From assembly GCA_027488335.1 (NCBI GenBank), contig JAIYBU010000038.1, forward strand, positions 1 through 59,393: a stretch of DNA of 59,393 bases, given 5' to 3'. Position 1 is the first letter of the stretch. Each line of letters begins with the position of its first letter. This document shows, piece after piece, positions 1 to 8,979 of the stretch. The translations under genes and the position numbers were made by a program. Under the pieces are notes generated by a model, which saw nothing but the letters and a program-made list of their open reading frames with translations, had not been told where the DNA came from and did not search any database. The DNA is from Cytophagaceae bacterium. Lineage in GTDB: Bacteria > Bacteroidota > Bacteroidia > Cytophagales > Spirosomataceae.

Positions 1-2
1 AT

Positions 3-557
3 AACGGTAATTTTTTAGTACGAGCCTCGAAAGGCGATTCCATTAAAATTACTTCAGTTGGCTACAAATCAACGGGTATCGTTTGGGACGGAGTGAACCT
101 CGAACCTATCATCGAAATGCGACAAGATGCCATTGCTCTGAAAGAAGTCGTGGTTCGAGATAAGCGTTTAGAGCAAGTAAAAAAGCAAATCGACGAATTA
201 ATGGGGTCTCCTGAAGCCTCAACAAAGCTAAAATGGAAAGATATTTCAAACCTTATCAATACCAATACCTCAACGCCTGGCACAATTGGTATTTCGATTG
301 ATGGTTTGTACGAACTTTTCAGCAAAGAAGGAAAATCTCGCCGAAAACTGGCGGCTATGAAGCAAGAAGACCTCAAGAAACTCTTGGTTGAGTATCGTTA
401 TAATTCCGAATATATTTCGTTTGTAACAAAACTGAAAGGCCAAGAATTAAAGAATTTTATGCGTTTTTGTAATTTACCCGATAATTTTGTACTCACCGCC
501 AACGACTACGACCTAACTTTGGAGGTTTTCCGTTGTTTGGATGAGTTTAAACGTTAG
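3..557 (+). CDS. C-terminal part of a carboxypeptidase-regulatory-like domain protein (5' end outside window)
   Basis: The reading frame is open from the left edge to the TAA at 555-557, so the gene starts upstream of the window. The first visible residues (NGNFLVRASKGDSIKIT, then SVGYKS) match the end of the CarboxypepD_reg-like beta-sandwich common in Bacteroidota, where a GD-x-I-x-x-S-x-GY pattern closes the domain. The remaining ~150 residues are charged and helical with no motif I recognise; many Bacteroidota proteins of this build are exported and carry a regulatory-like domain plus a family-specific tail. A GTG at 93 could act as an internal start but would cut the domain, so I do not favour it. 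The exact function is unknown. Confidence 0.7.
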   Translation, partial: NGNFLVRASKGDSIKITSVGYKSTGIVWDGVNLEPIIEMRQDAIALKEVVVRDKRLEQVKKQIDELMGSPEASTKLKWKDISNLINTNTSTPGTIGISIDGLYELFSKEGKSRRKLAAMKQEDLKKLLVEYRYNSEYISFVTKLKGQELKNFMRFCNLPDNFVLTANDYDLTLEVFRCLDEFKR

Positions 558-682
558 ATAGAAGTGAGATTATAAACAAGGGATAAAATACGAAAGGAAA
601 GAGATTTATTTTAAGTAAAATCCTCTCTTGTCTTTTGTCTAATATCTTTTGTCTTGATTCTCTCGTCAAAAAATAAATAATC

Positions 683-2404
683 ATGCAAGAAATAGAAATA
701 CCACAGCGAAAACCACGCACATTTATTGGGGAAGAATTTGCCCTTAATTCGTGGCAAGATGTAAAGCCACTTTACGAAAATTTGGTGAGCCGTTCGATTG
801 CGAATGCCCAAGAATTACGCCAATGGTTCATCGACCGCAGCGAATTGGAATCGTATTTATCGGAAAATTTGGCTTGGCGATACATCAAAATGACTTGCGA
901 TACCGCCAGCGAAGAAAACCAAAAAAACTACCAGTTTTTTGTGGAACAAATTCAGCCCGAACTCTCAGTTTATAGCGACCAACTCAATAAAAAAGCTCTC
1001 GAAAGTGCGTTTTTGGGTGAATTGAATGAAGAAGGCTTCTTTATCACGATTCGTGGAATGAAAAAATCGGTTGAGATTTTCCGTGAAGAAAATATTCCGA
1101 TTGAAACCCAAATTCAAACCAAACAAACCGAATATCAGTCGACTACGGCAGCCATGACCGTAACTATCAATGGCGAAGAAATGACCTTGCCGAAAGCAGG
1201 TGATTTGTTGCAGTCGCCGAACCGTGCGATTCGTGAAGAGGCTTGGACAAAAATTGCCGAACGCCGCTACCAAGACCACGAAAAACTCGACGCACTTTTC
1301 AACGAATTGCGTGATTTACGCCACCAATTAGCTGTAAATGCGGGTTTCTTGAATTTCCGTGATTATATGTTTGCCGCCATGGGGCGTTTTGATTATACGC
1401 CGCAAGACTGCTTCAATTTCCACGAGGCAGTTGCTGAAACCGTTGTACCTTTGGTAGATGAAATGGCCAAAGAACGCAAAGCAAAGCTGAACGTCGATGA
1501 ACTTCGTCCGTGGGATTTGAAAGTTGACCCTGACGGCAAACCTGCTCTCAAACCTTTCAGCAATGGCGAAGATTTATTGGATAAAACCGTTGAATGTTTC
1601 CGAAGAATTGACCCAAAACTGGCCGATTATATTCGTATCATGCGACGCATGGGGCATTTTGATGTAGAATCTCGCAAAGGTAAAGCCCCAGGTGGATACA
1701 ACTATCCGCTCGAAGAAATCGGTGTGCCGTTTATTTTTATGAATGCCACTTCGAGCCTGCGTGATGTGGTCACGATGGTTCATGAGGGCGGACACGCCAT
1801 TCACTCGTTCGAGGTGCGTGATTTGCCTTTAAATTCGTTCCGTAGTACAACTTCTGAGGTTGCCGAATTAGCTTCGATGTCGATGGAATTGATTTCGATG
1901 GAGCATTGGGGCGTGTTTTTCGAGAATGAAGAAGACCTAAAACGTGCCAAAATTGAGCATTTAGAAGATATTTTGGAGGTTTTGCCGTGGATTGCAACCG
2001 TCGATAAATTTCAACATTGGATTTATGAAAACCCTACGCATAGCATAGAAGAACGCCAAACGCAATGGGTAAAAACCTTTGAACAATTCTCAGATTCTGT
2101 TACTGATTGGAAAGGTTTTGAGCGATTTAAAAAATATAATTGGCAGCGTCAGTTGCATATTTTTGAAGTGCCTTTTTACTATATTGAATACGGAATGGCT
2201 CAGTTAGGAGCAATCAGCGTTTGGAGAAATTACAAACAAGATACTCAAAAAGGACTTGATGGCTACCTCAATGCTTTGCGACTGGGCTACACCACAACCA
2301 TCGGTAAAATTTACGAAGCCGCCAACGTAAAATTTGATTTCTCGAAAGAATACATTTCTGAACTAATGGATTTTGTAAAGGCTGAGCTGGAGAAGTTAAA
2401 GTAA
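683..2404 (+). CDS. M3 family oligoendopeptidase (PepF-like)
   Basis: A zinc metallo-oligopeptidase of 573 residues, about the usual length for PepF/M3B enzymes, expected to degrade short peptides in the cytoplasm. The zinc motif HEGGH is at residues 367-371 (H367, H371), with a downstream EVAELAS stretch at about 392-398 supplying the third ligand glutamate, as in the family. There is no signal peptide. The ATG at 683 is the first in the frame after upstream stops. The gene stands alone: an intergenic spacer with a repeated TTTTGTCT motif precedes it and a strong intrinsic terminator follows. The family is clear; the cleavage preference cannot be read from sequence. Confidence 0.93.
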   Translation: MQEIEIPQRKPRTFIGEEFALNSWQDVKPLYENLVSRSIANAQELRQWFIDRSELESYLSENLAWRYIKMTCDTASEENQKNYQFFVEQIQPELSVYSDQLNKKALESAFLGELNEEGFFITIRGMKKSVEIFREENIPIETQIQTKQTEYQSTTAAMTVTINGEEMTLPKAGDLLQSPNRAIREEAWTKIAERRYQDHEKLDALFNELRDLRHQLAVNAGFLNFRDYMFAAMGRFDYTPQDCFNFHEAVAETVVPLVDEMAKERKAKLNVDELRPWDLKVDPDGKPALKPFSNGEDLLDKTVECFRRIDPKLADYIRIMRRMGHFDVESRKGKAPGGYNYPLEEIGVPFIFMNATSSLRDVVTMVHEGGHAIHSFEVRDLPLNSFRSTTSEVAELASMSMELISMEHWGVFFENEEDLKRAKIEHLEDILEVLPWIATVDKFQHWIYENPTHSIEERQTQWVKTFEQFSDSVTDWKGFERFKKYNWQRQLHIFEVPFYYIEYGMAQLGAISVWRNYKQDTQKGLDGYLNALRLGYTTTIGKIYEAANVKFDFSKEYISELMDFVKAELEKLK

Positions 2405-2426
2405 GGAAATAGTTTTATAAAGAATC

Positions 2427-2459
2427 ATGCCTCTGATAATTTTATCAGGGGCATTTTTT
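2427..2459 (+). terminator. Intrinsic terminator after the M3 peptidase gene
   Basis: The arms ATGCCTCTGATAA and TTATCAGGGGCAT pair with a single T-G wobble around a 2-nt loop and are followed by a T run. It lies 23 nt after the stop codon. Confidence 0.9.
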
Positions 2460-2565
2460 ATGCTTTTTGGTGTGATTTATTTCATGAAAATGATAAAAAT
2501 TCAGGATAAGATGTAGATTTTTGTATCTTGAAACCAACAACAAATTCCATCATTAACAGACTTTT

Positions 2566-5500
2566 ATGAAATTTACTTTTCCTTCACTTCTATTCCTGTT
2601 TTTACTTTCCACACTTTCGTTTGCACAAGACATCACTTGCGGGTTTGATGATAACGAAATCTCGCAGGACATCATGAAACAACTCCCACAATTTATTAAA
2701 GAACGCAAGGCTCGCAAGCAAGCTATTGATGATTTTTATATGTGTAGAGTGGTAGTTGATATTGATTATCAGACCTTTAAGAAATATAATGGTGATACAC
2801 TTTTTATCAAAAATGAAGTAGCCGCAATGATTCAGAAAACGTCTGAAATTTATGAAAACGAAATCGGTACAAAACTGGTGCTGACTTACATAAATATTTG
2901 GAAAGAAGAAGCCAAAGACCCTTATAATAATGTGAGTGATATTTTTGTGATGCTTACCAACCTTCGTAATGCTTATACAAATACCTCATTATCAAAAATT
3001 CCGAGCGATGTGGTGATGTATCTTAATTCTAAGGGCTTTTCGGGGGCAGGCGGAGTAGCAAGTGGGAAATTTAATGTTTCGCCGTGGCAAAACATCTCAA
3101 CGATTGCTCATGAAATTGGGCATAATTTTGGTTCGCCGCATACCCAAAGTTGCACTTGGCCAGGCGGAGCGATTGATTTTTGTTATGCCGTAGAGGGAGA
3201 TTGCTATTCGGAAGCCCTCGATAATATCAAAGGAACGCTGATGAGCTATTGCAATCGCCGATTAAATAATTTTCACCCACTTTGTATCGAATTAATGAGT
3301 CGAAACTCGGCCACTCGCTACCAAAAAATTAGGAACATTTCCGAAACTATAAAATTGGAAGAATCTTGGGATTTTAACAAAGATTTATATTTTTCATGGA
3401 ATCCGATTTTACAAGCCGAAACATATCTGATTGAAGTGGCCGATGGCTCTGATTTCAAGAATATTATTTTGCGAGATAGTAGCGAACAAGCATTCACAGT
3501 TTTACCATTTTTGAGGAAAAATAAAAATTATTTCCTCAGAATTAAGCCTAAAAACAGACTTGGTGAAGGTGTTTGGTCAAATACAATGAAGGTGAATACG
3601 CTTGCGATTCTTGAAACACCACAAATACTAACCGCACTTAATGGGAAAGTGGATATTGATGGCACGCTCACACTTAAGTTTGATAAAATTGATGATGCCA
3701 CCGAATACCAGCTTCAGACCATTGGTTTTAGTTCGGGAAATACCTCTTATTCGTTTGATTTAAATGCTGTTATTCGACGTGCAACTACGAATTCGTTTGT
3801 TATGACTACCTCAAGTGAAGGCTTCACTTGGCGAGTGCGAGCCGTGCGAGGAAGCGAAACAAGTGCGTGGTCGAAGCCAGAAACCTTTTGGATAAAACCC
3901 AATACCTCAATACTGGATTTGACTCAACAGGCCATCAACGGTTATCCACTTACTTTTCCGATAAACTACACGGCAGGCAGTGGCGATATTCTGGAAGTGA
4001 AAGTAATTGTTTCTGAAAATCCTAATTATTCGTTGCCCATTGTTAATAAAACCCTTAAATCAGGTATTTATGCGAGCCAAATAAATTATCCGTTTTTGTT
4101 GCAAAATTTAAAACCAAACACCACTTATTATGTGAAATTTGAGGAATATAACAACGATAAATTTAATATAATAGGTCTGCCCAAGGGTTTAGTTCGGTTT
4201 ACTGAAAGGTCGTTCAGAACTGGTTCGGAGTCAAACCCTACGAGTTTTTCATACTTCAATAATGGGAATATTGAGAATTTGAGTCGCACCTTGCGGAAGG
4301 TTGTTTTCAATGATAATTATGCTTTTGTAAGCAGCAACGAGGGCATCGTACAAATGAAAACTGATGGTACTGCTGGCAAACTCATCAACCGACAACTCAC
4401 AAATGGAACGGTAAGTAACGCTTTGCTCGATACTAAAACCGATGCTGCGGGAAATTTGTGGATTCTGACACAAGTTAGTAAACGCATTGCCTTTAATGGG
4501 GTTTTCCCGAAACCAACCTACCGACTTGCAAAATTAGACCCAAATACTTTCAAAATTCTTGAATCAAGAGATTTTGTAGGAAGTAATAATACCGCCTTCA
4601 ATAGTTTTGACCCTCAAACAAAATTAGTGCATGATAACAGAAACATTCAGAAAGTGATAGGTGATTCAACCGAATTAGTTTATCAACTTCCTGCAAATAT
4701 AAGTTTACAGCAAAGTATGGCTTGGGGAAAAAGCTCGGTTTGGATGCTGGTTTATAATACTACGAGTGCCATTTACGAAATTTATAACTATAATGTTGAG
4801 CAAAAATCTTTGGTTGTTTTTAATCGGACAAATAGCTCACTGAATGGCTCAATTAGTCAGATTTATTTAGATACCCAAGGAAATCTTTGGGTGGTGAATG
4901 GCGGAACAAATTTACTGCTCAGATACAATAAAGAATCGGGTTGGGTCAATCAGAACTTAACCCTTTCGGGTACTAACCGCATCATTGGCGAAAGTAATGG
5001 AACGTTATACATTTATAATATTGTAGGTCTGAAACGAGATATTTACTCTTTCGGTGCGAGTGGCTTAAAATTAGTCGAAAATATACCTTTAGTAAGTACC
5101 TCAGGTACAATACAGCTGGACAATAGCGGCAAAATTTGGTTGTTACAAACAGATAAATTATTGAAAATAAATCCGTGTAATTACCTAAAAACGCCACAAC
5201 TAAAAGCATCTTCTATTCAGATTTTAAAAGGTGAGCAAGTTACGCTTACGGCCGAAGGGTGTAGCAGTACCAAATGGACTTGGAATACCGAAAATAAGCC
5301 CTTTGAAAGTCAAATTACTGACAAAAATAATACTTTAAAGGTAAATCCGCTGGTAAATACCCAATATAAAGTACAGTGTCTCGACCAAGAGTGTATCAGC
5401 GATTTGAGTAATTTAATAGAAGTAAATGTACTAACACTCAGTCTGAGTAGTGCCGATAAAAGTAAATACTGCACCAACGAAAACATTGAGTTGAAGTTTG

Positions 5501-6234
5501 TAGCGGGCGGAAAATATACCACAAAAAATGAATTTAGGGCAGTTTTCTCAAATGCAGGAAAGAAATATACAGCAACGATAGCGAATGATAATTCGTTTAA
5601 AGCAAGTATTCCGAGAGAAATGGAAAACGGTAAATATTGGGTAAAAGTTGAGAGTACTGAACCTAAATTAGTATCGACTGATTCGGTTGAATTACAAATT
5701 TTTAAAGCACCGACAATTAGCATTACGGGTTTAAATGAAGCCTATGTTTTGGATACTGCTCAGGTGCTAATAAAGCTTACAGGTATACCACCTTACAAGT
5801 TTGTTTATAATGGAAAAGAGTCGATTATAAGTGCAAATAATACTGTAATGAGAAGTTTTGTGCCAGCTGAGCCAGTTAATTATAATTTCTATGTGTCTGA
5901 CTTTTCGGATGCTAACTGTGCGAACGGTATTGTCGAAAATCGGGAGATAAATGTCAGGGCAACTGTAAACCCGAAAGTTTCTAATTTTTGGGTGAAATAT
6001 TTTCCCGTGCCTTTTGATGATGTGCTCGATTTGCAGGTTTATAACAAACCTGGTCCAAAATTGACCGTGACATTATTCAACACAAAAGGGCAAATGGTTA
6101 TTCAGAAAGAATATCCGATAGGTTCATATTTAGATAAATTCAAACTTGATACTGCCGATTTGGGTGCAGGAATATACTTTTTGGTCTTGGATACTGGCAA
6201 ACGAAAAGACACCAAGAAGGTTGTTAAGTGGTAG
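2566..6234 (+). CDS. Secreted reprolysin-like zinc metalloprotease with T9SS sorting domain
   Basis: A 1222-residue exported protease. Residues 1-20 are a signal peptide ending SFAQ. The extended metzincin zinc motif HEIGHNFGSPH is at 182-192, followed by a Met-turn (LMSY, Met226), which places it with the M12B/reprolysin-like metzincins. After the catalytic domain come fibronectin-III-like segments (about 265-440), a long beta-rich stretch resembling a propeller (about 560-870), Ig/PKD-like segments (about 890-1130), and a last ~75 residues of T9SS type A sorting-domain type (FPVPFDD start, GIYFLVL and KKVVKW end). It is therefore inferred to be secreted and anchored by the type IX system. 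It is monocistronic with its own terminator. The substrate is unknown; extracellular protein degradation is the likely role. Confidence 0.88.
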   Translation: MKFTFPSLLFLFLLSTLSFAQDITCGFDDNEISQDIMKQLPQFIKERKARKQAIDDFYMCRVVVDIDYQTFKKYNGDTLFIKNEVAAMIQKTSEIYENEIGTKLVLTYINIWKEEAKDPYNNVSDIFVMLTNLRNAYTNTSLSKIPSDVVMYLNSKGFSGAGGVASGKFNVSPWQNISTIAHEIGHNFGSPHTQSCTWPGGAIDFCYAVEGDCYSEALDNIKGTLMSYCNRRLNNFHPLCIELMSRNSATRYQKIRNISETIKLEESWDFNKDLYFSWNPILQAETYLIEVADGSDFKNIILRDSSEQAFTVLPFLRKNKNYFLRIKPKNRLGEGVWSNTMKVNTLAILETPQILTALNGKVDIDGTLTLKFDKIDDATEYQLQTIGFSSGNTSYSFDLNAVIRRATTNSFVMTTSSEGFTWRVRAVRGSETSAWSKPETFWIKPNTSILDLTQQAINGYPLTFPINYTAGSGDILEVKVIVSENPNYSLPIVNKTLKSGIYASQINYPFLLQNLKPNTTYYVKFEEYNNDKFNIIGLPKGLVRFTERSFRTGSESNPTSFSYFNNGNIENLSRTLRKVVFNDNYAFVSSNEGIVQMKTDGTAGKLINRQLTNGTVSNALLDTKTDAAGNLWILTQVSKRIAFNGVFPKPTYRLAKLDPNTFKILESRDFVGSNNTAFNSFDPQTKLVHDNRNIQKVIGDSTELVYQLPANISLQQSMAWGKSSVWMLVYNTTSAIYEIYNYNVEQKSLVVFNRTNSSLNGSISQIYLDTQGNLWVVNGGTNLLLRYNKESGWVNQNLTLSGTNRIIGESNGTLYIYNIVGLKRDIYSFGASGLKLVENIPLVSTSGTIQLDNSGKIWLLQTDKLLKINPCNYLKTPQLKASSIQILKGEQVTLTAEGCSSTKWTWNTENKPFESQITDKNNTLKVNPLVNTQYKVQCLDQECISDLSNLIEVNVLTLSLSSADKSKYCTNENIELKFVAGGKYTTKNEFRAVFSNAGKKYTATIANDNSFKASIPREMENGKYWVKVESTEPKLVSTDSVELQIFKAPTISITGLNEAYVLDTAQVLIKLTGIPPYKFVYNGKESIISANNTVMRSFVPAEPVNYNFYVSDFSDANCANGIVENREINVRATVNPKVSNFWVKYFPVPFDDVLDLQVYNKPGPKLTVTLFNTKGQMVIQKEYPIGSYLDKFKLDTADLGAGIYFLVLDTGKRKDTKKVVKW

Positions 6235-6250
6235 AATATCGAAAACAAAA

Positions 6251-6283
6251 TGGGCATGACTCAAAGTCATGCCCACGTTTTTT
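6251..6283. terminator. Bidirectional terminator between convergent genes
   Basis: Perfect arms TGGGCATGACT and AGTCATGCCCA (6251-6261 and 6265-6275) enclose a CAA loop. A T run follows on the plus strand and an A-rich stretch precedes it, so it can serve both the plus-strand protease gene and the minus-strand DUF2807 gene. Confidence 0.9.
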
Positions 6284-6287
6284 ATAC

Positions 6288-6968
6288 TCAATTCATTATC
6301 TTTACCGAACCTGCCCCCGAAGTGCTTGACTTTACGGAAGCTCCGCCTTTATAACGAATGCTACTTGCTCCACTGGCATCGGCCACGATTTTGCTGGTTA
6401 CAAATAGTTTTATATCGCTTGCTCCCGAAGCATCAATATTGGCCGTAGCAACTTTATAATCTAAGGAATTAACGTTGGAAGCCCCCGAAACATCAGCATC
6501 AATACTTTGTCCACTACCGATTAATGTAAGGCTCGATGCTCCCGAACAATCTATGGATAAAGCTTTGGCATTGACCTTGAAATTGCTGACTGATGCCCCA
6601 GAAACACTGATAGATAGTTTATCAGAACTAAAACCTGAAACAGTCGATTTTGAAGCTCCCGAAAATTCAGCTTCCGTAAGTCTGGGCATCGTTATGGTTA
6701 CATAAACTTCTTTACGGTGTTTATTCCCGCTCCAGTTTGATGAAAAATGTAAATCAAGGGTGTTTTCATTGACTTTCCCGATGATTTCTTTCACATCTTG
6801 TTCTCGTCCTATAATATCAACTTTATAGGTGCTACCTTGTGTTACATTAATGATGAAGGCACTGCCCATATCAAGTTTATCAAAATCTTTCAGATTAAAT
6901 GAGCGTTTTAGTTCTTGAGAAAAACTACAAGTGTTGATTAATAAAAATAAGATAAATAATCTTTTCAT
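6288..6968 (-). CDS. DUF2807 (head GIN domain) exported protein
   Basis: A 226-residue protein starting at the ATG at 6968, chosen because it opens directly with a signal peptide (MKRLFILFLLINTCSFSQ); a longer form from 7022 would add 18 non-signal residues. The body is a DUF2807 'putative auto-transporter adhesin' domain: an early DKLDMGSAFIINVTQG segment, then repeated SGAS turns (about ten) that reflect the regular right-handed beta structure of this family. These proteins are common in Bacteroidota and sit in the envelope; their molecular role is not established. The gene is monocistronic, ends at a bidirectional terminator and has a gene remnant upstream. Confidence 0.85.
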   Translation of the reverse strand: MKRLFILFLLINTCSFSQELKRSFNLKDFDKLDMGSAFIINVTQGSTYKVDIIGREQDVKEIIGKVNENTLDLHFSSNWSGNKHRKEVYVTITMPRLTEAEFSGASKSTVSGFSSDKLSISVSGASVSNFKVNAKALSIDCSGASSLTLIGSGQSIDADVSGASNVNSLDYKVATANIDASGASDIKLFVTSKIVADASGASSIRYKGGASVKSSTSGAGSVKIMN

Positions 6969-7046
6969 GCGTTTTATGTTTAAGTTTCGTATTAGATGGA
7001 ATGACAGAACTGAATGTTGCATGAAAGTGGGAAAATAAATTGGTAT

Positions 7047-7369
7047 TTACGTCTTCTTCACCAAAACAATCTAACTTTTGTCGACTTTTACTATTTTTTT
7101 ACGGAAATCGATAAACTCATTGAAGGCTGCTGCGAGATAACGCCCTTAAAGTAGCGTAATCTGACGTATGTAGAAAATCTTGTCACCAGTCATTTGTACG
7201 GTACCACCCATGATTTCACAACGGCTTCGGTCGAAGAATCTTTCGGATAAACTTTCATTGTAACTACATCGGAGAGAATATTACCAAATTTGACGGGGGC
7301 TGGCTTTTGAGCAAACGACGAAAGTGTGACCAAAAGACACACCGCAAGAGTAGTAATAATCTTCAGCAT
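7047..7369 (-). pseudogene. Remnant of a DUF3857/transglutaminase-type exported protein
   Basis: On the minus strand an ATG at 7369 opens a 59-codon frame: a signal peptide (MLKIITTLAVCLLV... ending SSFAQ), then PVKFGNILSDVVTMKVYPKD, which resembles the N-terminus of DUF3857 proteins. It stops at 7190. The overlapping frame then reads MGGTVQMTGDKIFYIRQITLL, a stop, GRYLAAAFNEFIDFRKKIVK, a second stop and IVLVKKT, ending with a TAA at 7047-7049; this matches the end typical of the same proteins. The gene would normally be about 2 kb, so nearly all of the middle has been deleted, with a frame change and two nonsense codons. The family assignment is by recalled motif similarity. Confidence 0.7.
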
Positions 7370-7549
7370 AAAGGAATAGTTTTTAAGAAAAGTGTCGGTT
7401 TAGTATGGAAACATAATAAGTTGCTGGAAAAATTATTATAAAACCCCTACATTTGGTACGAAAAATAAGCAAATTTTGTACCCACCTAATCATTTTACAC
7501 ATTTTTTTGCATTTATTAACAAGAATTTACCCGAAACAGTTAGACCTAT

Positions 7550-7578
7550 TTTGAGATTCAATCTTTTTTGTATTTTTG
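7550..7578 (+). promoter_or_regulatory. Bacteroidota-type promoter of the NTF2-like gene
   Basis: TTTG at 7550-7553 and TATTTTTG at 7571-7578 (fits TAnnTTTG) with 17 nt between them, about 40 nt before the ATG. The spacing is slightly short of the usual 19-21. Confidence 0.6.
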
Positions 7579-7618
7579 GCTTTAAAATCCTTATTCTATC
7601 TTATTCAAACTATATCTT

Positions 7619-8074
7619 ATGAAAAAACTATTGGCTTTATTACTATTTGCGGCGGCAACTCAATCATTTGCTCAAACCGATGAAGAGCAAATTAAGGCAA
7701 GCATCAATCAAGTATTCGATGGCATGCGTAAGAGTGATTCGAGCCTTGTGCATGCGGCACTGCATCCTGCTTGTACGCTCAAATCAATCGGAAAAAATAA
7801 AACGGGCGAAGTGCGTCTGCAAGAAAGTTTGATTATTGATTGGCTCAAACAAATAGGTATGAAGCAGGAGGGTAGGCTGCTTGACGAAAGAGTGTCAAGC
7901 TACGATATAAAAGTTGACGGAGAAATGGCAATTGCATGGACTCCTTATGAATTTTATTTCAACGATAAATTTAGCCATTGCGGAGTAAATACATTTACGC
8001 TGATGAAAACCGACAAAGGCTGGAAAATTGTAGGAATTGTAGATACTCGTCGCAAAGAAAACTGTGTAAAATGA
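7619..8074 (+). CDS. Exported NTF2-like (nuclear transport factor 2 family / putative lumazine-binding) protein
   Basis: A 151-residue protein with a clear signal peptide (residues 1-19, ending QSFAQ) and one compact SnoaL/NTF2-type domain: a helix with DEEQIKASINQVFDGMRKSD, a central segment, and closing strands (MAIAWTPYEFYF, HCGVNTFTLMKTDKGWKIVGIVDTRR). This arrangement is typical of small periplasmic 'nuclear transport factor 2 family' proteins in Bacteroidota, whose ligands are mostly unknown. It is monocistronic with a recognisable promoter upstream and a long perfect inverted repeat after the stop. A catalytic role cannot be claimed. Confidence 0.82.
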   Translation: MKKLLALLLFAAATQSFAQTDEEQIKASINQVFDGMRKSDSSLVHAALHPACTLKSIGKNKTGEVRLQESLIIDWLKQIGMKQEGRLLDERVSSYDIKVDGEMAIAWTPYEFYFNDKFSHCGVNTFTLMKTDKGWKIVGIVDTRRKENCVK

Positions 8075-8106
8075 TGTCTGTATTATTTGTTATCGGTTGA
8101 GTGGTC

Positions 8107-8148
8107 ATTAGTTTACTTGTTATTCGTTCCAGTAACAAGTAAACTAAT
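8107..8148. repeat. Perfect 16-bp inverted repeat downstream of the NTF2-like gene
   Basis: ATTAGTTTACTTGTTA (8107-8122) and TAACAAGTAAACTAAT (8133-8148) form a perfect 16-bp stem with a 10-nt loop. No T run follows, so it is not a standard intrinsic terminator. It sits in the 181-bp spacer between two convergent genes and may still cap or stabilise the transcript end. Confidence 0.75.
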
Positions 8149-8255
8149 CAATAATAACCCTTAAACCCTTCCTTAAATGTTGATTTTTGCTTTTACTGAC
8201 AATTTTTGGTGTTTTTATTTTAAGCTTGTAATATTTACAATGGTGTGGCTATATG

Positions 8256-8909
8256 TTATGCAAAGTAGTTGCTGATAATTTCGGGGTGCGGAAACTCCAT
8301 CTCAAAGCCACTAACTGCCAAAACCGACAGAGGTTTTAGCTGAGAAATAGGAGGAAAATGTGAAGAATCTACTTCAATATTGAGTAATTTGGCAAACGAT
8401 GCCTTGCCTTTGGCGGGCGAATTGGTTATCAACAAATCATGCCCGAGTTTTTGGGCGAGTTTCAGCGGAAAAAATTTAGTAGTAATCGGAAATTTGAACG
8501 AACGCTTGTGAAGATGAGCTTTGAAGAAGGTTTTTCCTTCAATATGCACTTCGATAATTTCTTCTTGTTCGCCTAATGTTGTTATTTTAAAATTGGCCAG
8601 TTCTTTCGGAATTCCCCAATTAGCAATGCCATTTTCTACACTATCTTGGCTCGAAACATAAATTTTTGAAATCGAAAAAATCTTCTTTTTATCAAAGTTT
8701 AATCTTCCAGGCACAAACAAAAGTTCGTGATATGGCCCAACGGCTGAAGTGGCATAATCAACCAGCATGACCGTACCCACAAAATCACCATTGAATGTAT
8801 CGGCTTGATAATCAGCCAGAAAGCCAAACTTTGCAACAAACGATTTGGGGAAACGATAAAGAAAAATATATCCATTACCCTTTAGTTTCCACGGTGGTGG
8901 TGCTTGCAT
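8256..8909 (-). CDS. Acetoacetate decarboxylase family protein
   Basis: A 217-residue soluble protein with no signal peptide. The start MQAPPPWKLKGNGYIFLYRFP, the segment FVGTVMLVDYATSAVGPYHELLFVPG and the Trp-Gly-Ile-Pro-Lys-Glu motif (NWGIPKELANF) are the hallmarks of the acetoacetate decarboxylase-like superfamily. Many members outside clostridia do not decarboxylate acetoacetate but act as aldolase-dehydratases or are uncharacterised, so only the family is assigned. It is transcribed on the minus strand with the NADPH-dependent FMN reductase gene 70 bp upstream, possibly as one unit. Confidence 0.85.
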   Translation of the reverse strand: MQAPPPWKLKGNGYIFLYRFPKSFVAKFGFLADYQADTFNGDFVGTVMLVDYATSAVGPYHELLFVPGRLNFDKKKIFSISKIYVSSQDSVENGIANWGIPKELANFKITTLGEQEEIIEVHIEGKTFFKAHLHKRSFKFPITTKFFPLKLAQKLGHDLLITNSPAKGKASFAKLLNIEVDSSHFPPISQLKPLSVLAVSGFEMEFPHPEIISNYFA

Positions 8910-8979
8910 AGTTTGTTATCAGTTATTGATTAAGTACTGGTTCCAACTTCCTATTAAGAATCGCTAATTATACACCATT

